NCBI RefSeq assembly: GCF_002217355.1
Contig: NZ_MUHA01000005.1
Span: 10,612 to 74,611 of the forward strand
Reading direction: 5' to 3'
DNA length: 64,000 nucleotides
DNA from: Flavobacterium oncorhynchi
Lineage (GTDB): Bacteria > Bacteroidota > Bacteroidia > Flavobacteriales > Flavobacteriaceae
Part shown: piece by piece, positions 19,284 through 28,357 of the stretch
Layout: each line of letters begins with the position of its first letter
Position numbering within the stretch: position 1 is the first letter of the stretch
Notes under the pieces: model-generated
What the model saw: only the letters and a program-made list of their open reading frames with translations
The model's database searches: none
Told to the model about the DNA's origin: nothing
Made by a program: the position numbers and the translations under genes

Positions 19284-19862
19284 ATGAAGTTTAAAAATAT
19301 TTTTAAAAATAAAAGTAATATGACTACGGAAAATACAGAATTCGATCAGGAATTAGATGATGTAACGTTAGAGAACAATGCCAACGGTGAGCAGTTAATT
19401 GTTGAAGAATTAAGTGTTGAAGAGCAATTGGCTCAAGACTTGGCAAAAGAAAAAGATAAGTTTTTGAGATTATTTGCCGAATTTGAAAATTACAAAAAAA
19501 GAACTTCAAAGGAGCGCATCGATTTATTCAAAACGGCAAATCAAGACGTTTTGCAAGCAATGCTTCCTGTTTTAGATGATTTTGACAGAGCAACTGTAGA
19601 GATCAATAAATCTGACGATGAAAATTTGAAAAAAGGAGTTGAGTTGATTCATGAAAAATTGAAAAACACTTTAATTTCTAAAGGTTTAGAGCAGGTTGAG
19701 ATTAAAGCAGGTGATGCTTTTAACGCAGATATTGCTGAAGCAATTACTCAAATTCCAGCTCCTTCGGATAAATTAAAAGGCAAAATTGTTGATGTTATTG
19801 AAAAAGGATACAAATTAGGAGACAAAATTATTCGTTTTCCTAAAGTTGTTGTTGGAAACTAA
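19284..19862 (+). CDS. grpE: nucleotide exchange factor GrpE
   Basis: Exchange factor for DnaK. An acidic N-terminus is followed by a long coiled coil (about 55-105, ENYKKRTSKERIDLFKTANQ) and the C-terminal beta domain (VEIKAGDAFNADIAEAI, VIEKGYKLGDKIIRFPKVVV). The ATG at 19284 gives 192 aa. A second ATG at 19320 (MTTENTEFDQ) is a possible start. dnaJ follows after 74 bases; dnaK is not in view. Confidence 0.95.
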   Translation: MKFKNIFKNKSNMTTENTEFDQELDDVTLENNANGEQLIVEELSVEEQLAQDLAKEKDKFLRLFAEFENYKKRTSKERIDLFKTANQDVLQAMLPVLDDFDRATVEINKSDDENLKKGVELIHEKLKNTLISKGLEQVEIKAGDAFNADIAEAITQIPAPSDKLKGKIVDVIEKGYKLGDKIIRFPKVVVGN

Positions 19863-19936
19863 AATGCAAATAGATTCTAGAAATCAGTTTTTAAATTGAA
19901 ATTTGGAATTTGTAGTATTGGAATTTAACCTAAATT

Positions 19937-21046
19937 ATGAAAAAAGATTTTTACGAAATACTAGGCATTTCTAAGAGTGCTGATGCTGCCGAAATAAAAA
20001 AAGCGTACAGAAAAAGTGCGTTGAAATATCACCCGGATAAAAATCCAGGCGACAAAGAGGCAGAAGAAAACTTTAAATTAGCGGCAGAAGCTTACGAAGT
20101 ATTAAGCGATCCTAACAAAAAAGCAAAATACGACCAATACGGACATCAAGCATTTGATGGTTCTGGTGGATTTGGCGGTGGTCACGGCGGTATGAATATG
20201 GATGATATTTTCAGCCAGTTTGGTGATATTTTTGGTGGTGGATTTGGCGGTTTCGGAGGCGGAGGCGGAGGTCCTCGTCGCGCTAAAGGAAGTAATCTTC
20301 GAATTAAAGTGAAACTAACTTTAGAAGAGATTGCAAATGGTGTAGAGAAAAAAGTAAAAGTAAAACGTAAAGTTCAAGCCAAAGGTGTAACGTATAAAAC
20401 TTGTACGACTTGTAATGGTCAAGGGCAGGTAATGCGTGTTACAAATACCATTTTAGGAAGAATGCAGTCAGCATCAACTTGTCCTACTTGTGGAGGTTCT
20501 GGTCAAATTTTAGATAAAAAACCTTCTGAAGCAGATGCACAAGGAATGGTGGTAGAAGACGAAACAGTTTCTATCAAAATTCCAGCTGGTGTTGTTGACG
20601 GAATGCAGTTGAAAGTTTCTAACAAAGGAAACGATGCGCCAGGAAATAGTATTCCAGGTGATTTAATCGTTGCCATTGAAGAGTTAGAACACGAATTCTT
20701 GAAACGCGAAGGTGAGAACATTCATTACGATTTATACATTAGTTTTCCAGAAGCTGTTTTAGGAGCTTCAAAAGACATCGAAGCAATTAACGGAAAAGTT
20801 CGTATTAAGCTGGAAGAAGGAATTCAATCTGGAAAAATCTTAAGATTAAAAGGAAAAGGAATTCCAAGTATAAACGGTTACGGAAGTGGTGATTTACTAG
20901 TTCACGTAAACGTTTGGACTCCAAAAACATTAAATAAAGAGCAAAAACAATTCTTTGAGAAAGCTCTAAATGATGAACATTTTGTACCAAGCCCAGAAAA
21001 ATCAGAGAAATCATTTTTCGAGAAAGTAAAAGATATGTTCTCGTAA
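19937..21046 (+). CDS. dnaJ: co-chaperone DnaJ with a reduced zinc domain
   Basis: Stimulates DnaK ATPase and delivers clients. The J domain has HPD at 32-34, and a Gly/Phe-rich stretch runs about 72-110. The central region contains only two CxxCxGxG motifs (C156/C159 and C182/C185) where classical DnaJ has four. One zinc site at most can form. The C-terminal substrate domains are intact (RIKLEEGIQSGKILRLKGKG). Length 369 aa. Forms one operon with grpE. Confidence 0.95.
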   Translation: MKKDFYEILGISKSADAAEIKKAYRKSALKYHPDKNPGDKEAEENFKLAAEAYEVLSDPNKKAKYDQYGHQAFDGSGGFGGGHGGMNMDDIFSQFGDIFGGGFGGFGGGGGGPRRAKGSNLRIKVKLTLEEIANGVEKKVKVKRKVQAKGVTYKTCTTCNGQGQVMRVTNTILGRMQSASTCPTCGGSGQILDKKPSEADAQGMVVEDETVSIKIPAGVVDGMQLKVSNKGNDAPGNSIPGDLIVAIEELEHEFLKREGENIHYDLYISFPEAVLGASKDIEAINGKVRIKLEEGIQSGKILRLKGKGIPSINGYGSGDLLVHVNVWTPKTLNKEQKQFFEKALNDEHFVPSPEKSEKSFFEKVKDMFS

Positions 21047-21078
21047 GCAGCACTTTTTTTGAAGATGTATATAAAATC

Positions 21079-21114
21079 AAAACCCATTCTAAACATAAAT
21101 AGAATGGGTTTTTT
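21079..21114 (+). terminator. Rho-independent terminator of grpE-dnaJ
   Basis: Perfect 13-bp stem AAAACCCATTCTA with TAGAATGGGTTTT, 8-base loop, and a T run. Confidence 0.9.
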
Positions 21115-21207
21115 GCGTATTATAATGTAGATTCCGTGTGAATTATTTACTTTTACAGACTGTTGGCAAAAATAAAAAAGCCACTGAAAGAAAACCTAAA
21201 AAATAAA

Positions 21208-22152
21208 ATGAGCAACTTACTCGAAGTACATAAAGTCGTAAAACAATATGGCGATTATGTAGCGCTTAACGAAGTTTCATTAAATGTGCCAAAAGGCAGT
21301 ATTTATGGACTTTTAGGACCTAATGGAGCTGGAAAAACTTCTCTTATCAGAATCATCAATCAAATTACAATGCCAGACAGCGGTGAAGTAATATTAGATG
21401 GCGAAAAATTACAGCCAAAACACGTTCAAACTATAGGATATCTTCCCGAAGAAAGAGGTTTGTACAGCTCGATGAAAGTGGGAGAGCAGTGTTTGTATTT
21501 GGCACAAATGAAGGGACTTTCTAAAGCTGAGGCAAAGCAACAGCTTGAGTTTTGGTTTGATCGCTTAGGTATTCAAGGATGGTGGAACAAGAAAATTCAA
21601 GAATTATCTAAAGGAATGGCACAAAAAATTCAGTTTGTGGTTTGTGTACTGCATAAACCGAAACTGCTGATTTTTGATGAACCTTTTTCAGGGTTTGATC
21701 CTGTAAATGCCAATATTATTAAGGACGAGATTTTGGCTCTGAAAGAAGAAGGAGCTACCATTATTTTTTCGACCCATAGAATGGAAAGCGTTGAAGAGCT
21801 TTGCGATCATATAGCTTTAATTCATAAATCAAATAAATTGATTGAAGGAAAAGTAAGTGACGTAAAACGTCAGTTTAAAACCAATAGTTTTGAAGTTGGA
21901 ATTTTGACTGACAATGTCGAAGGTTTGATGTACGATATTACACAAAAATTTACCGTTTCGCCAGCGAATTTCAAGTCTTTAAATGACGATTTAAAATTAA
22001 ATATCCAAATTGGAAATTCAGCTCCAAATGAATTATTGAATGTGTTGACACAACGCGGACAAGTAACACACTTTGTAGAAAAAATTCCAAGCGTAAACGA
22101 TATTTTTATTCAAACCGTTACCGAAAACAAAAAACTAAATTCCAATAATTAA
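21208..22152 (+). CDS. ABC transporter ATP-binding protein (NatA-like)
   Basis: An exporter-type ATPase. Walker A GPNGAGKTS, signature LSKGMAQKIQF, Walker B LLIFDEPFSGFD and the switch STHRMESVEELCDHI are present, then an 80-residue C-terminal extension (DUF4162-like). I take the ATG at 21208 (MSNLLEVHKVVKQYG), giving 314 aa. The frame is open from a TTG at 21163, but that leader looks like 5' untranslated sequence. It pairs with the ABC-2 permease that follows. Confidence 0.92.
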   Translation: MSNLLEVHKVVKQYGDYVALNEVSLNVPKGSIYGLLGPNGAGKTSLIRIINQITMPDSGEVILDGEKLQPKHVQTIGYLPEERGLYSSMKVGEQCLYLAQMKGLSKAEAKQQLEFWFDRLGIQGWWNKKIQELSKGMAQKIQFVVCVLHKPKLLIFDEPFSGFDPVNANIIKDEILALKEEGATIIFSTHRMESVEELCDHIALIHKSNKLIEGKVSDVKRQFKTNSFEVGILTDNVEGLMYDITQKFTVSPANFKSLNDDLKLNIQIGNSAPNELLNVLTQRGQVTHFVEKIPSVNDIFIQTVTENKKLNSNN

Positions 22153-22224
22153 ATTCCAAATTCCAAATCTGAGACAGAAAAAGTTGGAATTTGGAATTTT
22201 AGATTTGAAAATTAAAAAACATTT

Positions 22225-23541
22225 ATGAGTATTATCTCGTTGATTATAAAAAGAGAATTCATTGCAAAAGTTCGTAATAAATCTTTTGTTGTCATGACTT
22301 TTTTGAGTCCGCTTTTGTTTGTAGCTATAGCCGTATTTATTGGCTATTTAAGTTCAATGAAAGCAGAAACAAAGCGTATCGCAATTCATGACGAAACAGG
22401 GCTTTTTGCGGCAGATTTTTTAAAAGAGAATAAAAAAGGAGCCGAATTTAAATACTTTAATTTATCTGAGATTGAAGTAAAAGCTTTAAAAGACAGTATT
22501 ACAAAAGAAAATTTCAGCGGTTTAATAGTTATTCCAAAAACAGCTGATATTAAAGATTTAGAAAGTAAAATTGAATTTATTTCAAATAACAGTCCAAGTA
22601 TTTCTTTTGTAGAAAACACACAAGATATCATTGGAAATAAAATAACGAAACTAAATCTAGAAAAAGCAAAACTAGACACTTTAGCAATTCAAAAAGCACA
22701 GTCAGATGTCAATATTCATTTGATAAAAGCATCTGGAGAAGAGAGTTTAAAAGGTTTGAACGAAATAAAAATTGCAATTGGAGGCGCTTTTGGTTATTTG
22801 ATTATGATGTTTATTATCATTTATGGAAATATGGTAATGCGAAGTGTAATCGAAGAAAAAACAAATCGAATTATAGAAATCATTATTTCATCAGTAAAAC
22901 CATTCCAGTTAATGATTGGTAAAATTGTTGGAACTTCGTTAGCTGGAATTTTACAGTTTATGATTTGGGCGATTATTGGTTTGGGATTAATGTTTGCTGC
23001 TTCGACATTTTTTGGAGTTAATGTTGGTCCAACGGCTAGAATTTCGCCAGAATTAATGCAATCAGCACAGCATCAACTTTCGGGTTCAGCACAAATGTAT
23101 ATTGCTGAATTATGGAATCTGCCAATTGCGAGTATTATAATTGGATTTATAGTTTATTTTATTGGAGGATATTTTCTGTACAGTTCATTCTATGCGGCAA
23201 TTGGAGCAGCAGTTGACAATCAAACAGATTCTCAACAGTTTTTACTGCCCATTTTAATGCCTCTTATTTTGAGTGTCTATATCGGATTTTTTACAGTTGT
23301 AAATGATCCTCACGGGACAGTTGCAGTTGCATTTTCAATGATTCCGCTAACATCGCCAATTGTTATGCTTATGCGTATTCCGTTTGGCGTGCCGTGGTGG
23401 CAAATTGCAATTTCGGTATCATTATTGTTTGCTACCTTTTTCCTTGTCGTTTGGTTCGCAGCAAAAATTTATCGTGTAGGTATTTTAATGTACGGCAAAA
23501 AACCAACTTGGAAGGAATTGTATAAGTGGCTTAAATATTAA
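22225..23541 (+). CDS. ABC-2 type permease (NatB-like)
   Basis: One N-terminal membrane segment, a roughly 150-residue extracytoplasmic loop, then five more membrane segments from about residue 185. The segment MVMRSVIEEKTNRIIEIIISSVKP is diagnostic of the NatB/YhaP family. Length is 438 aa. With the ATPase upstream it makes a complete exporter, possibly for sodium ions or lipophilic compounds. The 72-base gap contains an inverted repeat of AATTCCAAATTCCAA words, found also near 30430-30500. Confidence 0.9.
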   Translation: MSIISLIIKREFIAKVRNKSFVVMTFLSPLLFVAIAVFIGYLSSMKAETKRIAIHDETGLFAADFLKENKKGAEFKYFNLSEIEVKALKDSITKENFSGLIVIPKTADIKDLESKIEFISNNSPSISFVENTQDIIGNKITKLNLEKAKLDTLAIQKAQSDVNIHLIKASGEESLKGLNEIKIAIGGAFGYLIMMFIIIYGNMVMRSVIEEKTNRIIEIIISSVKPFQLMIGKIVGTSLAGILQFMIWAIIGLGLMFAASTFFGVNVGPTARISPELMQSAQHQLSGSAQMYIAELWNLPIASIIIGFIVYFIGGYFLYSSFYAAIGAAVDNQTDSQQFLLPILMPLILSVYIGFFTVVNDPHGTVAVAFSMIPLTSPIVMLMRIPFGVPWWQIAISVSLLFATFFLVVWFAAKIYRVGILMYGKKPTWKELYKWLKY

Positions 23542-23550
23542 TTTTTAAAG

Positions 23551-23646
23551 CTGCTAAGGTACTTAGGTTCTAGATGCTAAGATTTTTTTTAGCTTCTTGC
23601 AGAAAAACCTTAGAACCTTAGTATCTTAGAACCTCAGAACCTTAAA
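23551..23646. repeat. CTTAG-family inverted repeat
   Basis: Units of gctaaggt / acttaggtt are answered by aaccttag / tatcttag and form a long imperfect hairpin. Other copies lie at 47848-47884 and 58663-58740. It ends right before the response regulator ATG. Confidence 0.7.
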
Positions 23647-23649
23647 AAA

Positions 23650-24813
23650 ATGAGTAAAATACTAATTATCGAAGACGAAGCAGCGATCAGAAGAGTTTTG
23701 GTAAAAATATTATCAGAAGAAAATGATTCCTATAAGGTTGATGAAGCAGAAGATGGTGCTGCAGGTCTTGAAAAAATAAAAAACAACGATTACGATTTGG
23801 TTTTGTGTGATATCAAAATGCCAAAAATGGATGGTGTTGAGGTTTTAGAAGAAGCAAAAAAAATAAAACCAGAAATCCCGATGGTTATGATCTCTGGTCA
23901 TGGAGATATGGAAACAGCAATTCATACCATGCGTTTAGGAGCTTTTGATTATATCTCAAAACCGCCGGATTTGAATCGTTTATTGAATACAGTTCGTAAT
24001 GCTTTAGACAAAAAACAATTAGTTGTTGAAAATAAAATTCTAAAGAAGAAAGTCAGCAAGAATTATGAAATGATAGGCGAGAGCGAATCAATTAATCATA
24101 TTAAAGTGATGATTGATAAAGTAGCTCCAACAGAAGCCAGAGTTTTAATTACAGGTCCAAACGGAACAGGTAAAGAATTAGTTGCGCATCAATTGCATGA
24201 AAAAAGTGAACGCTCTAATTATCCTTTAATTGAAGTTAACTGTGCTGCAATTCCGAGTGAATTAATCGAAAGTGAGTTGTTCGGACACGTAAAAGGTGCT
24301 TTTACATCAGCAGTTAAAGATCGTGCTGGAAAGTTTGAAGCTGCTGATAAAGGAACTATTTTCTTAGATGAAATTGGAGATATGAGTCTTTCGGCGCAAG
24401 CCAAAGTTTTGCGTGCACTTCAAGAAAGTATGATTACTAGAGTGGGAGCTGAAAAAGACATTAAAGTAGATGTTCGTGTGGTTGCCGCAACCAATAAAGA
24501 TTTAAAAACAGAAATTGCCGAAGGCCGTTTTCGTGAAGATTTATACCATCGTTTGGCAGTTATTTTAATAAAAGTACCGCCATTGAATGAAAGACGTGAC
24601 GATATTCCGGCTTTGATTAAGCATTTTGCAGAAAAAATTGCATCAGAGCAAGGAAATGCTGTAAAAGGATTTTCGGCGCAAGCCATAAAATTATTGCAGG
24701 AATACGATTGGACAGGGAATATTCGTGAACTTCGAAATGTAGTCGAGAGATTGATTATTTTAGGAGGAAGTGAAATCTCTGAAACTGATGTAAAAATGTT
24801 CGCAAGCAAATAA
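23650..24813 (+). CDS. sigma-54 activator response regulator lacking a DNA-binding domain
   Basis: An N-terminal receiver with phospho-acceptor D54 is followed by a sigma-54 interaction AAA+ domain with Walker A GPNGTGKE (170-177) and Walker B GTIFLDEIG (236-244). The sigma-54 contact loop reads GAFTSA (217-222), not GAFTGA. The protein ends at residue 387 right after the AAA+ domain, so the usual C-terminal Fis-type helix-turn-helix is missing. It should act from solution or through a partner. No cognate histidine kinase is adjacent. The reading frame is intact. Confidence 0.92.
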   Translation: MSKILIIEDEAAIRRVLVKILSEENDSYKVDEAEDGAAGLEKIKNNDYDLVLCDIKMPKMDGVEVLEEAKKIKPEIPMVMISGHGDMETAIHTMRLGAFDYISKPPDLNRLLNTVRNALDKKQLVVENKILKKKVSKNYEMIGESESINHIKVMIDKVAPTEARVLITGPNGTGKELVAHQLHEKSERSNYPLIEVNCAAIPSELIESELFGHVKGAFTSAVKDRAGKFEAADKGTIFLDEIGDMSLSAQAKVLRALQESMITRVGAEKDIKVDVRVVAATNKDLKTEIAEGRFREDLYHRLAVILIKVPPLNERRDDIPALIKHFAEKIASEQGNAVKGFSAQAIKLLQEYDWTGNIRELRNVVERLIILGGSEISETDVKMFASK

Positions 24814-24915
24814 GTGCTTCGCGCAATAGGCTATAAGCTTTAAGCTTTAGGCTGTTAAAATTATAAATAATTTTTGCTTACGGCGTATCGCTTAAAGCTT
24901 AAAGCATAAAAAAAA
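24814..24915. repeat. short inverted repeat of GCTTTAAGC words
   Basis: The words ataagctttaagctttagg and cgcttaaagcttaaagc face each other in the gap before the DEAD-box gene. It probably belongs to the dispersed hairpin families of this genome and could act as a weak terminator. Confidence 0.5.
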
Positions 24916-25581
24916 ATGAAACTAAAAAAAATAAACGAGAAATTACAAGACGCCCTAATTGAAAATGGTTTAACAGAAGCAAATGCTTTACAGCAGGAAA
25001 CTTTTTCGACTATAAAAAGCGGTGCGGATTGTTTGATTGTTTCTCCGGAAGGAAGTGGTAAAACAACTACGATTGTATTGAATGTTATTCAGCAATTGGC
25101 AGGAAAAACCGAAGAATCGCCTCGTGCTTTGATTATCGTTGAAGATAAAGAAAAGGTTCTTGCAATGGAAGAACTTTTTGAAAAGTATGGAAAATATACT
25201 AATCTTGAGGTTTACGGTGTACACGATAAAGGCGACATGGATTACGATAAAAATTATGTTTCTACGGGAATTGATGTTTTAATTGGTACACCAAATAAAT
25301 TAAGCGACATGTTTTCGACGGCTGGTTACAATGTAAACCGTTTAAAAATGTTTATTTTAGATGATGCTGATCCTATTTTGAAATTGCGTCATGAAACTAA
25401 AATAATGCGTATTTCAAACAGTATTGCAAAAACACAGCGTATCGTTTTTGCTGAAACTTTGACAGAACGTATCGAGATCCTGACAGATAAAATGCTGTTA
25501 GAACCTTATTTTTTCGATATGGATGAAGAAGGTGAAGAAGAATTGGATGAGGACGAAGAAGATATTGAAGAAGAGGAATAA
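24916..25581 (+). CDS. half-size DEAD-box ATPase-like protein
   Basis: It resembles the first RecA domain of a DEAD-box RNA helicase: Q-motif Gln in LQQETF, Walker A SPEGSGKTT (43-51), GTPNKL (125-130), and DDAD (149-152) in place of DEAD. The SAT motif is replaced by AET. There is no second RecA domain, and the protein ends in a very acidic tail (residues 202-221, nearly all D and E). A complete helicase needs both domains, so this is either a regulator or an RNA-binding adaptor. No frameshift is visible downstream. Confidence 0.8.
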   Translation: MKLKKINEKLQDALIENGLTEANALQQETFSTIKSGADCLIVSPEGSGKTTTIVLNVIQQLAGKTEESPRALIIVEDKEKVLAMEELFEKYGKYTNLEVYGVHDKGDMDYDKNYVSTGIDVLIGTPNKLSDMFSTAGYNVNRLKMFILDDADPILKLRHETKIMRISNSIAKTQRIVFAETLTERIEILTDKMLLEPYFFDMDEEGEEELDEDEEDIEEEE

Positions 25582-25608
25582 TTGAAAATCATTATAAAAT
25601 AAAGTGTT

Positions 25609-25827
25609 ATGGGATTAATGAAAGTGTATTCAGGAAGTGAAGTATTAGCAATTGCTTTACAGGAAAGATTAGAAGAAGCAGGAGTAGAAACAGTTAAAAA
25701 AGATAATATTCAGTCGTCTCGTTTAGGAGGTTTTCCTCGCACAGATCTTGCTGTTGAGATTTTTATTCAAGAAACTGATTTTGCAAAAGCAAATCCAGTT
25801 ATCGAAAATTTCAGAATGAGTATTTAA
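25609..25827 (+). CDS. DUF2007 putative signal-transducing protein
   Basis: A 72-aa protein matching the DUF2007 pattern: VYSGSEVLAIALQERLEEAG at the start, then a ferredoxin-like fold ending in IEIFIQE-type and ANPVIENF segments. Function is unknown. It lies 27 bases after the half-helicase gene, so likely co-transcribed. Confidence 0.82.
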   Translation: MGLMKVYSGSEVLAIALQERLEEAGVETVKKDNIQSSRLGGFPRTDLAVEIFIQETDFAKANPVIENFRMSI

Positions 25828-25905
25828 AAAGTTATCAGTATTCAGTCTGAAATGAATAGTTTTAGTAAGGCAGAATGAATACGAGAAACTGAAAACTTAA
25901 AAAGC

Positions 25906-26709
25906 ATGCAATACAAAATGTTAGTTCTCGACATGGATGATACCTTGTTGACCGACGACCACAAAATATCTGATTTAAATAAAAAAGTACTTTTAGAAGC
26001 TCAGGCAAAAGGTGTTTATGTCGTTTTGGCTTCAGGAAGACCAACTTCGGCAATGACCGCTTATGCTAAAGAATTGGAATTAGATTTAAACGATTCTTAT
26101 ATAATTTCATTTAATGGTGCTATTATAAGTCAGGCAAAAGATGATCAAATTTTATTTGAGCAGAAATTAACGGTTAAGCAAATTCACGAATTGTATGATT
26201 ACAGCGTCAAAACAAAAACGCATATCATAACCTATTTGGATGATGAAATCATAAGCGAAACAGATTCTGAATATATTGAGGTTGAAAAGGAAATTACAGG
26301 AATGGCGCATCGCAAAGTAGCAAGTTTTAAAGATTACATCGATCGACCAGCTGTAAAATGTATTTTGCTAGAAAACCCTGCCTATTTAAAATCTGTAGAA
26401 AATGATTTGATTATAGAAATGCCACATTTAAGCGTTTCGATGTCTAAACCATTTTTCTTAGAAGCAGCACAGCAAGGAATTGATAAAGCGGCTAGTTTAA
26501 AACTTTTAGCTGAAAAACTAAATATTAATCAAAGCGAAATTATCGCTGTTGGAAACGCAGGAAATGATTTAACGATGATCGAATATGCTGGATTAGGAGT
26601 TTGGGTAGATAATGTAACACCTGAATTGCGTGATAGAGCAGATGTAATTGTAGCTTCAAATAATGATAACGGCGTTGCCGAAGTAGTACAAAAATTTATT
26701 CTAAATTAA
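25906..26709 (+). CDS. Cof-type HAD-IIB hydrolase
   Basis: A sugar-phosphate or flavin-phosphate phosphatase family member. Motif I is LDMDDTLL (D9 and D11), motif II ASGRP, and motif IV VGNAGNDLTMIEYAG. The large type IIB cap lies between. Length 267 aa is normal. It is followed after 6 bases by a GNAT gene. Substrate not predictable. Confidence 0.92.
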   Translation: MQYKMLVLDMDDTLLTDDHKISDLNKKVLLEAQAKGVYVVLASGRPTSAMTAYAKELELDLNDSYIISFNGAIISQAKDDQILFEQKLTVKQIHELYDYSVKTKTHIITYLDDEIISETDSEYIEVEKEITGMAHRKVASFKDYIDRPAVKCILLENPAYLKSVENDLIIEMPHLSVSMSKPFFLEAAQQGIDKAASLKLLAEKLNINQSEIIAVGNAGNDLTMIEYAGLGVWVDNVTPELRDRADVIVASNNDNGVAEVVQKFILN

Positions 26710-26715
26710 TTTTAG

Positions 26716-27243
26716 ATGAAAAAACCAATCGAAACGGAACGCTTGCTATTACGCGAAGTAATTGTCTCAGATGTTGATGGAATGTTTGAATTAGATTCTA
26801 ATCCGAATGTTCATATTTACATTGGAAAGAAACCTGTTACTACCATTGAACAGAGTGCAGCATACATTGAAAATCTTCAGCAGCAATACAAAGATTTTGG
26901 AACTGGACGCTGGGCTGTAATTCTAAAAGAAACAAATGAGTTTTTAGGTTGGTCTGGGATTAAATTTATTACGGATGAAATCAACAACCATAAAAATTTC
27001 TACGAAATTGGTTATCGTTTTATAGAGAAACATTGGGGCAAAGGATATGCAACCGAAGCCGGAAAAGCTTTTATAGAGTATGCTTTTGATAATTTAAAAG
27101 CTGATGCTGTTTATGCCTATGCAGATGCGGGCAATGATAATTCAAGAAAAATACTCGAAAAATTAGGTTTACGATATGTAAATTCTTTTGAATACCAAGA
27201 AGAGTTAGAGGTTTGGTATGAGTTAAAGAACCCAAACTTATAA
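26716..27243 (+). CDS. GNAT N-acetyltransferase, RimJ/RimL-like
   Basis: Begins with the RimJ/RimL-type ETERLLLREVIVSDVDGMF, contains the acetyl-CoA segment HWGKGYATEAGKAFIEYAFD and ends with NDNSRKILEKLGLRYV. Length 175 aa. Members acetylate ribosomal proteins or small molecules; the target is unknown here. Confidence 0.9.
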   Translation: MKKPIETERLLLREVIVSDVDGMFELDSNPNVHIYIGKKPVTTIEQSAAYIENLQQQYKDFGTGRWAVILKETNEFLGWSGIKFITDEINNHKNFYEIGYRFIEKHWGKGYATEAGKAFIEYAFDNLKADAVYAYADAGNDNSRKILEKLGLRYVNSFEYQEELEVWYELKNPNL

Positions 27244-27264
27244 TGTTGTTCTAAGAATTGTGTC

Positions 27265-27310
27265 CCAAATCTTTGTAAACTTATCTCGTTTAAGATTTGC
27301 AAAGATTTGG
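27265..27310. terminator. hairpin between convergent genes
   Basis: CCAAATCTTTG pairs with CAAAGATTTGG across a 24-base loop between convergent genes. There is no clear T run, so terminator function is uncertain. Confidence 0.45.
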
Positions 27311-27349
27311 AAAACAGCTCGAAGTTTTTGTAAATACCTGAAAAGTATT

Positions 27350-27868
27350 TTATTTTTTAGCTACAGAAACAAAATATTTATTTCCGTCTCCCATTGTCAA
27401 TTTAACACGCTCGTCGCATAAATCAATCGCAAAGTTTGCACTTTCGTAGCAGCTGCAAGTTGTGTTTTTGTCTTTAGACATTTCAGTTTTACAATTGTTA
27501 TTTTTAAAAGTAGCCAATTGAGGTGTGTATAAACTTACCAAATCAGTTGAAGCTGTTACTAATGAAATAATACTTGCTGAGTTATTGTTTGTAATTCTGT
27601 AAACAATTCTGTCTGTATAGTTTACTTCGTTTACAGTAACTTTACGAATATAAGTATAAGCTGTAGATCCTTCGCCTGGTTCTTTTACTTCAAATTTAAA
27701 TCCAACAGCACGAATGGCAATATCAAATTGAGACTGCGAATTTAAGCTCGCCCAAGTTGTTAAGGTACTGATAGACGGAAATGGATTTGCAGCAGGAGTA
27801 TTAGTTTGCGCCTGCGAACTAAAAATGGTTAAGAACATTAAGCAGATTGTGGGTAAAAATGCTTTCAT
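27350..27868 (-). CDS. hypothetical exported protein
   Basis: It starts at the ATG with a clear signal peptide (MKAFLPTICLMFLTIFSSQA, cleavage about 21), giving 172 aa. The frame is open 19 codons further, but those are basic and unlike a leader. The mature part holds Cys residues in NNNCKTEMSKDKNTTCSCYES, which may form disulfides. I do not recognise the family. It stands alone between a convergent GNAT gene and divergent mtaB. Confidence 0.7.
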   Translation of the reverse strand: MKAFLPTICLMFLTIFSSQAQTNTPAANPFPSISTLTTWASLNSQSQFDIAIRAVGFKFEVKEPGEGSTAYTYIRKVTVNEVNYTDRIVYRITNNNSASIISLVTASTDLVSLYTPQLATFKNNNCKTEMSKDKNTTCSCYESANFAIDLCDERVKLTMGDGNKYFVSVAKK

Positions 27869-28357
27869 AATGGAATTTGTAATTTTTAATTGTTGCCTAC
27901 TCTTTCTGGTTTTCGGCGTTCCCATGCTTTTTGTAACAAAACAACAACATAACGATTGAATTTCAAAATAGTTATGCTCGAATTGTTATAATATTACTAA
28001 TAACGGTCATTTTTTTAGAATCTTAATTAAATCTTGCTAAAGACTTAAACAAAGTTAAATGTAAGAAAATTTTAAGCCATAACTTGAAAAAAATGCGCTT
28101 TACCGATGTAATTTGCACTTAATCGATGTTTTTGTCATTTTATTCTTATTGAATCCTGATTTTGTTTTTTTACAATTAATTATGCCTGCGATTTGCGATA
28201 TGGTCAATTAAGACGATTTTAAATAGGTGTTTAATGCAAAATATTGATATATAGTGTATTATTGATTTTATTTTAAAGAATATTGTACGTAAATTTGCAA
28301 ACTCTTTAAAAGAGATATAAATATAATATCTTACTGCTTAAAACGTAGTGTGTTCCC
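27869..28357. other. 489-base gap with mtaB promoter
   Basis: AT-rich and without a credible gene on either strand. Its right end holds the mtaB -7 element. A CAAAGTTA at 28050-28057 (TAACTTTG on the minus strand) might serve the exported hypothetical gene with a long leader; otherwise I see nothing. Confidence 0.5.
28290..28297 (+). promoter_or_regulatory. promoter -7 element for mtaB
   Basis: TAAATTTG matches TAnnTTTG, 60 bases upstream of the mtaB ATG. A TTG lies 25 bases upstream, a little far for a -33 element. Confidence 0.5.

Noticed and set aside
21163-21207. TTG start of the ABC ATPase gene
   Set aside because: The extra 15 residues are basic and not family-like; the ATG at 21208 begins the conserved part.
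24916-25581. Pseudogene of a full-length helicase
   Set aside because: The next gene follows after 27 bases and no trace of a second RecA domain is found in any frame downstream.
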